Positions 29,349 through 40,100 of a stretch of 47,262 bases of DNA are shown in pieces. The stretch covers positions 1 to 47,262 of the forward strand of contig JWZX01003243.1 of assembly GCA_001275005.1 (NCBI GenBank), given 5' to 3'. The stretch's first letter is position 1, and the number at the start of each line of letters is the position of its first letter. The stretch is from Chrysochromulina tobinii. Its lineage: Eukaryota; Haptophyta; Prymnesiales; Chrysochromulinaceae. Position numbers and translations under genes: made by a program. Under the pieces are notes generated by a model. It was not told the origin of the DNA and ran no database searches. It saw nothing but the letters and a program-made list of their open reading frames with translations.

Positions 29349-32182
29349 ATGCGTTGTCGCGGAGGTGGCGAGACTGACGATCAATCGACCTCGGACGAAC
29401 GGCCGACCAAGCTCATGAAGACGATGCAGTGTTCGACCGATCGCGTCGATGGTGCCCCTGGGAACAGTGGCAATTACAAAGGCAATGAGACGGCACTCGC
29501 CGAGCCTGCCGATGCCCCTGCCGGCGGCCACCTACCATCTGTCGCAGATTCACCGGAGCACGAAAAAGTCCATGCAGCCGACACAACGAGTAGAACCATG
29601 CAAGATCCCGAGATGGAGATCTTGAAAGAGGCCCTCAGCGCAGGCCCCCTCGACGCACATCCAGTGGCTATGGCCGAGGTCACATCGGTGTCAGCAGTGG
29701 AAGGCGCCGCTCCAAAGGCGAAGAAAATTCGTGGGCCAGGGCCAGTGCAACTACCTGAGCCGCCGCCCCCTCCGGATCATGCTGCCCTTGTTGCCGCCCA
29801 AGCGATCGGTGAGTCAGTGCACACGAGAGCGACAGCACACAACCCCGCGAGCATAGCGCAAGCATAGCGCTATAAGCATAGCGCTAAGCATAGTGCGAGC
29901 ATAGCGCGAGCACGACCTATGAGCGCGTGGACTCGAACGAGTTGCCCTGTGCCCCACATCGCGGAGACGGTTTCCAAGCTTTTGCGACGACGCTGACGAC
30001 GGCGTGTGCCTTTGACATGCTTTATACTGACTCAACACTGACAGTACCCGCCATGATTATCGAATGATTGACGCCGTGCCGCGACTCTCCCTTGTATGCG
30101 CAGCTAAAGCGCAGCAGCATCTCGCTGTCGGTCGCGCTCTCCCAAACAACTTCCTCGCCCCTCGGCCAGTGGCGCCGCCTGGCACCAAAGGGGTCGGGGG
30201 TAAGCCTGGCCGCGGTCGCGGCCGCGGCCGCGGTCGCGGTGCTGGTTCGAGCGGTGGTGACGAGGGCATGCGTGAGGATCCAGAGGCTGAAGCCGACGCC
30301 TCCTGTCGCCAAGCTGACGGGGATGAGCTTGAGGGGAGTGCAGCTGCCGCCTTAGCTGCCGCCGACGAGCAAGCCACGTCGACGCCGTCACAGCCAGGTG
30401 CGGCTGTCGAGCCATCTGAGCCCGATGGGCCGCCATTTGCTGGCCCCGTCGCCGAGACTCAGGCGCCTGCCCAGCCGCAGCCTCCCAGCGCCGTGCCAGC
30501 TGCGGAGCCTGAGCTGGCCCCCGTACGGCCTCCCCTCGAGCCCGAATGGGCGACGTTACCCAACGGGCAGAAGGTGATTGCGCAGATGGCCCGTCCGTTC
30601 CTTGCGATGCTCCCGCTCTCCGATCAGACGAACGCCAAGGACGGCCACGTGCTCATGATGCCTGTGAGGCTCTCGTACCTGACTATGGCGACGTTACTTG
30701 CCCACCCGCCCATCACCGCACCCTTCATGACGGCGGCGAACGCTCGTGAGCTGAGAGAAGCGATGGAGGCTCTTGTGCGCTCCGGTCAGCTACGTGTCTC
30801 GCACACGCCCGATGGGCCGACCGTGGGCTACCTGCCTGGCTGCGAACCTCCAAAGCTTGGGGAACGCGCGCCGCCGCCTTTGCCGCGTGATGATGACGAC
30901 CAAGTGCTTGGGTTCCAGCGCGCAGCTCGCGATGCTCTGCGGAAGCAGATCGATGATGAAACGCTGGTGCCTCAGATCGCGTCACTGATGGCCGACCTCG
31001 GTGCTAACGAACCGGTGTATCCACCACCATCGCCGCTGCCGCCGCCGCCACCGGTACGGCTTGAGAGCAAACCCCGGCAGCCGCGTGCGCCCAAGTCCAA
31101 GCTCGCCCTCCATGAGGCCATCGCCATGAATGCCGTAGCTACTGCGCAAGCCATGCCCATGGCACGGCTTCAAGCGTCACAGCACGCGGCCGCTCAAGCT
31201 GTGTACGCTCATCATATGGGGGCTGCGCGGATGGAGACGAGCATGCAGATGGCAGCTCAGGCAGAGATGGTCCGGCAGCAGGAGGAGATGATCAGGCAGC
31301 AGCAGCAGTACGCTGCCTCTGTGGGCACCGACCAGCAGCCATCAACGTTGCAACCGCAGGTGACACGCCGCCTGACATGGCAAGAGCACCTAGTCGGCTG
31401 GCAGATCCAGGCGGAGCAGTATACGTCGGGTGCGCGCACGCATACATGCACGGCGCGCTACATGTTCGCGCTCTCCCTATGCACACACGTCTCTCCGCCC
31501 GAACGCGCGAACTGTGCGCGCTCTAGTTGCGCTCATCATATGTGACGAGGACGTGTTGTGCGCTACCCCTTCTCGTCCGTTGGCTGTGCCTTGCCCACAC
31601 ATTCTCTGCGCGCCCGTAGGTGCAATCGTCGGTGGGCAGGTGCGCAACTGGGATGCGCAGCGTGGCCTCTTCGTGCTCGCGTTCGACAACGGCTCGGTCG
31701 AGCCCGCGTACCTGCCGCAGCCCTCGGTCAAGATTGTCGACGCGCGTGGTACGGTCCTCGACTGGGAGTCGTTCTTCAACTACTGCCGCTCAGTGGGCAT
31801 GTGAGTGCAACGCCAAGTCTCAATCCGCCCAAACCTGTGCCTCTCCCAGCTATAGTGTACAGCTAGTGACCCCCCACTACCCCCACTCTCGTTACACTCT
31901 CGTGGCGGCTCCTCTTGGCGGATGACCCCCTCTTATCACGCGGCTTCCGTGTTGTCCGCTGACTGCTGCGCAAACCATCGCTCTCATCTCGGCAGTGCCC
32001 TTGACGGCGACGACGACCACGATGCAGGCCGTACGGAGATGAATACGGCTAGCGTTGAGCAGCCGATCACCTCTGCAATGGCGGGTGTCGCCGAGCACGG
32101 GCTCGGAGTGTCAATGGCAGTCGCGCAGCACCTCTCATCGTTGGTCGATGAGCTTCCTCCGCCGCCGCCGCTACCGCCATGA
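29349..32182 (+). CDS. Unknown Gly/Pro-rich protein with Tudor-like segment (4 exons)
   Basis: Exons 29349-29808, 30104-31429, 31620-31800 and 31996-32182 join in phase (introns of 295, 190 and 195 bp, GT-AG) to give 717 aa. No family is recognised. The N-terminus is acidic and disordered. Exon 2 starts with an RGR-type (GRGRGRGRGRG) RNA-binding-like run. A folded core at about 295-400 includes EWATLPNGQKVIAQMARPFL … MMPVRLSYLTMATLLAHPPI … YLPGCEPP. A Gln/Met-rich helix follows (about 520-570). The third exon gives GAIVGGQVRNWDAQRG … LAFDNGSVEPAYLP, which looks like a Tudor/agenet beta barrel. If the last donor (GGCAT|GTGAGTGC) is not used, the protein stops at 31804 as …YCRSVGM. The donor is strong and phase fits, so I prefer the four-exon form, which ends in a poly-Pro tail. 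The start codon is uncertain. Confidence 0.6.
29847..29911. repeat. GAGCATAGCGC tandem repeat in intron 1
   Basis: Five imperfect copies of AGCATAGCGC/T stand in a row inside the first intron of the Tudor-like gene. This intron, at 295 bp, is about three times the local norm; the repeat explains part of the extra length. Confidence 0.7.
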
Positions 32183-32821
32183 GACGCGAGCAGCGCGCGC
32201 ATGCAAGCATGCGGGCGGGGACGTGGTATAGGGACGTGGGGCTAACGTGGGGCGCGTGCACCATTGTGCTGGTGGCGGCCATTCAGTGGTCGTGGCCGTG
32301 TGCTGAGGATCTTCTGCCGATACCTATGATGCTGATCGTGCTCATGGGGCAGGGTGCGTGGGGGTAAACGGAGGGTGCGGCGTGACGCAGCATGGACATG
32401 GCTCGCCGCTCGCGACGCACGCCTTCCACACAACCCGCAGTCTCCGACGGTTTTGGGGGCGGTCGCGGCACACTCTCTCGACGGGTTGGGCCACTGCGAT
32501 AGTGCGGCTCTCCGTTCGTCTCACGTCTTCTCCCGCTCGCCCTCGTGGGACCGCGCGGCGGCATGAGCAGGCACCCCCAGCAGAGCGCCCACCCCGATGG
32601 CCATGCCGCGGTGAAACGTGAACACGTTAGACACGTTACCCACGTTACCGCGATAGCCACTTGTGCGTACGGGGCGCGAGTGAACGGACCCAATCGTTCG
32701 ATCTTGCTTCTTTTGGTACTCTACTCGTTAGGTACGGTCCAATGACAAACTTTTCTACGTGCTGGGACCATTCAATTCATATCCGGGTGGGCTCAACCTC
32801 CGATGGCGTCGACGCCCAACG
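32183..32821. other. Convergent spacer, nothing recognised
   Basis: About 640 bases between the Tudor-like gene and the ESCRT-III-like gene. There is a short ACACGTTA triplication near 32618-32645 (GTGAACACGTTAGACACGTTACCCACGTTACC). No gene is supported. Confidence 0.4.
32618..32651. repeat. ACGTTA short tandem repeat
   Basis: CACGTTA occurs three times with spacing of 9-10 bases in an otherwise featureless convergent spacer. Confidence 0.5.
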
Positions 32822-33267
32822 TTATGTCTCGACCGGCAAAGGATCAGACAACGCAGTGCTGATTTCCTCGACGGCTTCATCTAGTGCGAGCACACCTTCG
32901 TTGACACGATGGAGCATCTCGTTCGTGAACTCAAGAGTGTGCTCGTATTCAGCAAACGTTGCGATGGTCGCCTGCAGTGTCGGAGAGCTTGCATTCTTGC
33001 TCACCAGTCGTGCAAGCGCACCCGCTGCCACCACGGATTCGGCCGCACGCGCTGCAAGAGCTGCTCGCGTCTGCGCGGGTCGCATACTGACCAATTCAAG
33101 CCCACTTCGTTCTCGGTTGCTGGCGTGTATCGACGAGTGCAGATACACAGTAGACCCTATTGACTTGCGGACCTGCTTTGCAGAGAGTCGCTTGCAGACC
33201 GTAAGATGGATGATTGTGCGCAGTGCGCTGCGGATTCACGCGCTGCGTCAACCGCGCCACATTCCAT
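32822..33267 (-). CDS. Small helical protein, weakly ESCRT-III (CHMP)-like; 5' end uncertain
   Basis: Two exons, 33173-33267 and 32822-33119, join across a 53-bp GT-AG intron (phase 2) to give about 130 aa if it starts at the Met of MECGAVDAARES. The open frame continues upstream to 33444 (…RLGKLLEHLDAMECG), so an earlier start or another exon is likely. The protein is all-helical: DAARESAAHCAQSSILRSAS, RAALAARAAESVVAAGALARL, then PTLQATIATFAEYEHTLEFT NEMLHRVNEG and an acidic C-terminal helix. The order basic helix, Ala-rich helix, F-E…M segment, acidic helix resembles CHMP-type ESCRT-III subunits. Similarity is by pattern only; it may be unrelated. Confidence 0.5.
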
Positions 33268-33428
33268 GGCATCAAGATGCTCCAGCAATTTACCAAGGCG
33301 AGTGGGCCCACTCGGGGGGGAACACAAAACTTTCGGAACTTTCGGATATGCACATGTGCGTTCAGAGGCGAAGTCAGTTCCGTACGAGCAAAACCACGAG
33401 ATTTCATATCTCGTCGGTGCCCTGAGAA

Positions 33429-34491
33429 ATGCGACTCTTCGCATTAGTGTTGTTTACGTCCCTGCTGCTCGGCGCCGGGGCATGGCTGGCGCCGCCAGGC
33501 CCGCGCTTGCGTTTCCTAAGCCCGCCAAGGCGTGCCGTTGTGTTTGCCTCCGCCGAGTACACGGCGAAGCTGGACTTGCTCATTCGCAAACTACGAGCCT
33601 CGGTAAGCGAAAGATTTTCAAATATGCAAATCTGCCATCCACTGCACAGCTGATCTCGAGATTTCCGCCCGCCCACAGGCTCCAGACCAGCTGCCGAGAA
33701 TCCTTGCGGAGAATCTCAAGGCCATCGACCAGAGGCTGTTCTTGCGCCTTGCTGAGATGAGTGATGCTGAAAGCGACGACTACGAGAAACTGCGTATCCG
33801 ACAGCTCGCGACGCTCGTGGCATCGAGTCTCGAGACGATACTCGCGAAGGCGGATGAGCAAATGGATGCCGATGCAGGCGTGGTGCAGCAGTTCCTACGG
33901 CTGATGGCCTCGGAATCTGGCGAATTCGTGCTGCCAGTGCCGAAAGCACGGCTTGACACGCTGCGCACCTCAATGCGCGGACGCGTGGCAATGCTCGACG
34001 GAGGCTTCGTCGGCACTGTAAAAGCCTACATGCAAAAGGCTAGCGACGATGGCCTCGATGGAGTGGTCGACGTGCTTCGCGTGCTGCTGCAAGTGTTCGC
34101 CTCGGAACGTCTACGCTCGCTAACGACCAGTCAGCTGGCCGCTGGCGGCGCGGCCGGTGCTACCTTGGCAGCTCTGCTCGAGGTGCGCGGCCTTGCCGAT
34201 TGAGCACTGATAGGCAACGGCAGCCAGCCCCGTTATCCCACGGTCTGACCGCGCGCTTGCATGTGTCGCCCCATTCAATAGGCAAGTCCCGATCAATGGG
34301 ATGACGTTCTGAAGGTTCGTGTCTCCGGCGAGAAGGCAGAGTGCAGTGCCCAGGACGTCCTTAACGTGCTCCAGGATAAGATGGGCGAGATTGTCCTTGG
34401 CATGCCGGCAGGCTCACCCGTGCAGACGGTCCTTGCGGAGTATCTGAGTGAACTTTTGAGCCGCGCACGAGCTATTGCTGCCGAGGAGTAG
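33429..34491 (+). CDS. Plastid-targeted conserved protein, unknown function (3 exons)
   Basis: Exons 33429-33602, 33679-34182 and 34282-34491 (introns 76 and 99 bp, GT-AG, phase 0) give 295 aa. The third exon is only 70 codons and lies outside the longer open frame, which would stop early at 34203. The leader MRLFALVLFTSLLLGAGAW LAPPGPRLRF has a signal peptide ending before an aromatic/Pro stretch and then Arg/Pro residues. This is the bipartite type used by complex plastids. The mature part is helical (APDQLPRILAENLKAIDQRL; LATLVASSLETILAKADEQM; LDGVVDVLRVLLQVFASERL). It ends QTVLAEYLSELLSRARAIAAEE. It resembles uncharacterised plastid proteins; no catalytic motif is visible. Divergent from the ESCRT-III-like gene. 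Confidence 0.75.
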
Positions 34492-35271
34492 TGCTGGCGA
34501 GCCATGCAAGTTGTCGCTCGCAGGCCAGACCGCTCGAGGTGCTCATGCCTGCCATCCATGTCTCGCCAAAGGATTCTGAATACGGCTGTTCCCGTCGACG
34601 ACAGTTTTGGCGATGCGGCTGCATGCGGGTAGGGTAAGTGGAATCCCATCACCCAGAGGCGTCGCCGCCACGGCCCAGCAACGGCAAGCCGTCATCGCAT
34701 CGCCTTTGTCGACGCGACCACGACACGTGGGCACCAAGCGCCTACATGTATAATACTGTAGGAGTGCACATGATGCGACGGTTAACGCTCGGCTTAAGGC
34801 ACTCTCCTATATATTATTTAATCGTTTATAATATATAATATTATTCCCGCTCGAATCGCGCGGCCGCGGGGCGCGCGCCGCGATCCCGCGCGCGCGCCGG
34901 CCGCCGCCTCGCGGTCCGGGTCGATTTCCGCTCAGGAACGCGGACGCCCGGGCGCCCGGCCTACACACAGCGCACAACGTAAGAACGCCGAAAGGGGCCG
35001 GGCTCGAGGGCCGGGCGGCGCCAGGCGCCGCGCCCGCGCGCCCCCGCTCGGCCTCCTCTCTACCCGAACCGTTGAGTCTTTGACCGCGAACTCCGAACTG
35101 ACCGAACGCAGATAGGGGCGATACAATAAAGAAGGGAATCCCGAGAGTATCGGCTGGCCTCGGCGGCGCTCGGCGGGTTTATCGGCAATGGTATTCCCAT
35201 GCCGTCTCGACCACTCTGGCAAGGCCGGTAGGGCGTCTCCTCTCGAACTTGTGAGCCAGAAGTCCGAAGCG
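34492..35271. other. Convergent spacer with AT-rich island and GC-rich block
   Basis: About 780 bases with no gene. An AT-rich run (about 34803-34848, built from TATAATATATAATATTATT) abuts a GC-rich block of CGCG and GGCGCC runs (34856-35060). The contrast is the sharpest in the window. A palindromic CTACATGTATAATACTGTAG lies at 34742-34761. It may be a scaffold/replication or transcript-end region; nothing proves it. Confidence 0.4.
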
Positions 35272-36913
35272 CTACAAAGCGAAGCGAACAGAGGTCAATG
35301 ATCGATGAAGGAAGGCTTCTCGCTTCAGCTCGTCGGGGGTCTTCGGAAGCTTCTTCGTGTCTGCTCGTGTTGCGGGTGTAGCCACCGGAGCGGCCACGGG
35401 GGAGCCTTCAGACACATCATTATGTGCGGGAACACGCTGAGCTGCCGCCGCTGCCGTCTGCATAGCCGCTCTAGCCGCAGCGTGTCCTTCACGCTGCTCG
35501 GCCACATGCAGCGCATGCGACCAAAAGAGTGGAAAGCGTCTACGCATGCGCTTCTGTGCAGCCAGCTTGTTGAGGTGATCCGGACGTGTGGCTTGCAACG
35601 ATTTCGACTCGGCCAACGGCATAGCGAGAGTAGGCGCCGAACGGTAGTTTCTGTGCGCGAAGCGGAGGGCGCGCGAGAGCTCAATGTCGAACTGCGGATC
35701 ACGAGCGGACGATGCTTCGGTAGCGCCATCGTATTCCGAAAAGTGTCGGACGGACAAAGCAACGGATGGGCTTGCAAGTGGCGATCTGCTGAGCGGACAC
35801 TTTAAATTTCGCATGCCAGAAAGCAAACGAAGCAGCAAAGAACGGTCACTGTCGTTTACTGAGGCTTGCTCGTGCGTCAGGGCCGACAGAGCGTTCAGCT
35901 GAGCTTCCTGCAAACCAGTGGCATAAAGAGATTCGATCGATAGTAATGTTGTGTGAGAGGAGTGTGTCATCGGCTGCACTGTCGGGGCTTCGCAATTTCA
36001 CCAGTACGTCGAACTCGCGCTCGACTCGCTCAGCTCGACGTCCTTCAAACCTTTTCTGGGAACGGTATCGATCCCACATTTCGTCTTCTCGACGCTGAGC
36101 AACCAGGTACTCGAGTTCGCCTCGGCAAGGATCCTCTGCGGCCTGAATGGCCGTGATCAGCTTCTGCCGAACGAGGGAAGCTTCTGACAACGGTTTAGGG
36201 CGCGGCGGCCCTGACCGCCAGACTCGTCGCCTCCGGGGGCTTATCGGTTTGCTCTCGTTAGCAGCCCATACATGTATATGTGGTCTTCGACAAGGAGCGC
36301 TACGGCCAGCCATTACAGCCAGGAAGATCTTCATTTGGTGGGAGCGCCTCTGGCTCTCTTTCCCCTTGGCCTCGGACTTCTCGAGATCACTGATACTCGT
36401 CATGAGCGTCGAGTAGTCGTATTGCAGGATTCGCGTACCTTCCGCTGACAGAAAGATCTTAATCGCGGCTGCTTGGTTGCCTTGGCCGTTCTGGGCAACA
36501 TCTTCTCGTTGCCGCCGCGTCAGCACCACCAGATCCTCGAACAGTGACGATGCCTTCGCACCGAAGCCGATATCCTCTGCAAGCCGTTTAAAGTCATCTT
36601 CAGTGATTGTGAGTGTGCCTTTCTTGCCTGTGTTGGAATACTTAGCAAAGCGCGATTCAATTTTCAGTCTGTGTGGTGCCACCGCCACCGACCACCACTG
36701 AAAGAGCGTATCACGATCTACGCGTTCCTCACCATCCACACCTGCGCCGCCAATGCCGTCGCTATGCACAGCAAGGTTGAACCAGTCTCTTGCAACGCAG
36801 TCAGGAAACGGCTTTGCAGAGTGCTCTGGGAGCAAAGCCATGAAGTCCAGGAAGCTGAGCTGCACGGGTAAAGGCGTTTCCGCCGAAGCGCCCGGCACCG
36901 CTGTGGCTGCCAT
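35272..36913 (-). CDS. EF-hand-like protein, unknown (2 exons)
   Basis: Exons 36002-36913 and 35272-35907 (94-bp GT-AG intron, phase 0) give 515 aa. The N-terminal part has an EF-hand-type pair. The first helix-loop region is RDTLFQWWSVAVAPHRLKIE, and the second is RFAKYSNTGKKGTLTITEDDF KRLAEDIGFG with a partial calcium loop, several ligand positions being replaced. Two basic helical segments follow (SDLEKSEAKGKESQRRSHQMK; YRSQKRFEGRRAERVEREFD). The C-terminus has FPLFWSHALHVAEQREGHAA and an Ala-rich helix. No enzyme domain is seen. ATG 36913 (MAATAVPG) was preferred to 37015. Divergent from SEC24, with a 253-base spacer. Confidence 0.7.
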
Positions 36914-37166
36914 CAGGGTGGGAAGCTTCTGGTTGCGGAGCGCGAGGCGTGTGTTGTGCTGTGGCGGTTTCAGTCTTTGAACAAACTGTCTATTTCTGCC
37001 TACACAACGCCCCACTCATGGCCAGTCATACGGCTGTCGGATCCCAACAGAGGCGGTACGAGTACACAAGGTTCGTTCGGGACATGTGAGAAAAGCAGAA
37101 ATGTGTTCACAGCCAATGAGTAAATCCTCGTGAGAAGTGCCACGTCATGCAGGGTATGCAACACAG
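36914..37166. promoter_or_regulatory. Divergent promoter (EF-hand protein / SEC24)
   Basis: A spacer of 253 bases between opposite starts, if the inner ATG is used for each gene. GTATGCAACACAG just before the SEC24 ATG could also be a splice acceptor for a 5' exon. Confidence 0.4.
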
Positions 37167-40100
37167 ATGCGGCCAGGGATGCCACCGCCTACGCAGCCCG
37201 GAATGATGCCGGCAGGCCGTCAGCCGCCAATGCAGCCGGGAATACAGCCTGGAATGCAGCCGCCGAGACAGCCGGGAATGCAGCCGGGATTGCAGCCGCC
37301 GATGCAACCGCCGATGCAGCCGCCCATGCAGGCCCGGCCGCCACCGCCTGGCGGCATGCTAATGCATGCCGCGACATTGGGAGCAAATCTGGGAGCAACT
37401 CCGCCAGGCGGCATGATGCCGCCCGGCGCATGTCCGATGCCGCAAAGCATACCGCCTGCCGGCGTGCGCCCCATTCCGCAAGGCATGCCTCCTCCTGGCC
37501 AGCAACCGCCACAGCCCATGCCCCTGCCACCTCGGAGCATGGGCATGCCCGGGATGCCGCTTCCAGGCGCACCACCGTCTGGAGTGCCGCCGCGAGCGCC
37601 GCCGCCCAATGGAGCACGTATGCCAATGCCACCGTCAAGTGGACCTCCGCAGCCTGCGATGCGTCCGCCGCCAGGAAACGCAATGCCGCCGCCGATGGGC
37701 ATGCCGCCAGGAGGCTCAATGCCAGCCCCTGCGGGCATGCGCCCCGTGATGGGCATACCGCCGCCCTCCGGCCGGCCTCCTGCTCCAGGCGTGCAACCGA
37801 TGGGCATGCCGCCACCCTCCGGCCGGCCTCCTGCTCCAGGCGTGCAACCGATGGGCATGCCGCCACCCACGGGCATGCCGCCGCCCACGGGCATGCCGCC
37901 AGCGGCTCCGACGGTGCCCCTCACAGGATTGCAGGTGGACCATGCTCGACCCAAAGCTGTGATCCAGCGGCGCCAATACGCGCAGGGCGAGATGCCGCCA
38001 CCTGACGACCAGCCAGCGAGCAACGGCTCACAATATCGCTCTCCTGCGGGGGTGGCCGCATCGCCTGCCGCAGGGGCCGCCAAAGCAAACACTTCCAGCA
38101 ACCGAATCGACCCCTCCCAGATCCCGCGGCCGGACGCGGCGCGGCCGGCGGAGACGTGGTCGACACGAGCCAACGTCGGCCAGTGTCCGCCGCCCGCGAC
38201 GTCGGCGTACATCGTCGACGACGACGGCAACTGCAGCCCTCGGTACATGCGGCTCACGCTCAACCAGGTCATCAACACTGGTGAGCTGCTCACCAGCTCA
38301 GGCATGCCATTTGCCGTCGTGGCCCAGCCGCTCGCCGAGGTGCCTCCGTGCGACGGCCCCGTGCCTGTGGTCGACTTTGGCGATCTCGGACCCGTGCGCT
38401 GCGAACGATGCCGCGCTTACGTCAACCCCTTCTTCGCGTTCAATGATGGCGGGCGCTCGTACACATGCAACCTGTGTGGGCATGTGAACCAGACGCCGCG
38501 GGATTACTACTGCGAGATCGACCACAACGGATACCGGCGCGACCATCGCGAGCGAGCCGAGCTGTGCCGCGGCCTGTGCGACTTCGTCGCTCCGGCAGAG
38601 TACCAGGCGCGCCCACCGCGCCCTCCGCCGATCGTAGTGTTGCTCGAGGCGTCCATCGCGTCGGTGACGAGCGGCATCTTCCACGCGGTCATCGCATCCC
38701 TCGGGGCCATCTTGCCGACGCTGCCGCCGTACACGGAGTTCGCGCTCGTCACCTTCGATGAGGGCGTGCACTTCTACCACGTGGGCGCCGAGGGCACGCT
38801 GCGCACGATGAGCGTGCCCGACAACACCGAGGTGTGCCTGCCGTTGCCGCCCTCGGCGCTGCTCATGAGGCTGGGCGACGCGCTCGATCACGTGGAGCAG
38901 ATCCTCAAGGCACTGCCCGAGTTGGTGACGCACTCGCAAAAGGCCGACACGGCCTTCGGTTCGGCGCTGCAGGCGTGCCACCTGCTGCTAGAGAAGACGG
39001 GCGGGCGGCTGCTCTGCTTCCAGCATGTGCTGCCCGTGCTCGGTCACATGAAGCTGCAGCAACGCGACGACGTGCGCCTCTACGGTACCGACAAGGAGCG
39101 AGCTCTCTTTGCGCCACCAGAGGGGACGGGCTGGGAGGCGCTGGCCAAGGAGATGGCCAAGGCGCAGGTATGCGTGTCCTCGTTTCACTTCACGTCTTCG
39201 GCGTACGTCGACGTCGCCGCATGCGCCATCCTCGCTACGAGGACGGGCGGCCAGGTCTACCTATACCAAAGCTGCGTGCCCGAGCAGCGCGACGTGTGGG
39301 CGCTCAAGCTCGAGGTCGAGCTCGGGCGCAATCTGCGACGTGACTTCGGATTTGAGGGCGTGATGCGCTTCCGGTGCTCCAAGGGTCTCAGCGTCGACGA
39401 GTATCTCATGGGCTGCACGCCCCCGCCCGGTCAGATGGAGGTCGACGTGCCTGGCATCGACGCCGACCACGCCTTTGCGGTCACCCTCAAACACGACGAC
39501 AAGCTCGAGGACGGCGCCCCCGCGTACGTGCAGTGTGCGCTGCTGTACACGACGTCGGCCGGGCAGCGGCGCGTGCGCGTGCTCACGCTGGGTCTGCAGA
39601 GTACCTCGGCCATGGCCTCGCTGTACCGGTACGCTGACCTCGACGCGCTGCTCAACGTGATGCTGCGGCAGAGCATCGCCCTCGCGCGCAAGCAGAACAT
39701 GCACCAAGTGCGCGAGTCCGTCGTCAATGCGACCGTCAAGATGCTCTACTGCTACCGCAAGATGTGCGCCTCCGCATCGACGGCCGCCGGCCAGCTCATC
39801 TTGCCCGAGTCGCTCAAGCTGCTGCCACTGTACACGCTCTCGCTCACCAAGAACGGCGTGCTGCGGGCTGGCACCGACGTTCGCGCCGATGAGCGCAACG
39901 CCCTGATGGCGGCGGGGAGTCGCATGCCGGTCGCCTCTTCGGTGGCCTTCGTGTACCCGCGCCTCTTTGGCGTGCACACGCTCGACGAGTATGCGTGCGC
40001 GCTCGAAGCCGATGGCACCCCACGGCTCCCTAGCATGACGTCACTCTCCGTCGAGAAGCTCGAGGCGGACGGCGCCTTCCTCTTGGACGACGCGACGGCG

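Noticed and set aside
29915-29990. GTTCGAGTCC on the minus strand, like a tRNA T-loop
   Set aside because: The surrounding bases do not form a T stem, anticodon arm or acceptor stem; CTCGTTCGAG is simply self-complementary.
34930-35230. Possible rRNA or rDNA-spacer fragment
   Set aside because: GC-rich and reminiscent of rDNA spacers, but no conserved rRNA core sequence could be recognised.
37130-38005. Alternative plus frame over SEC24 N-terminus (Ala/Asn/Thr/His-rich)
   Set aside because: Shadow of the Pro/Met repeat coding sequence; the SEC24 frame continues into conserved domains.
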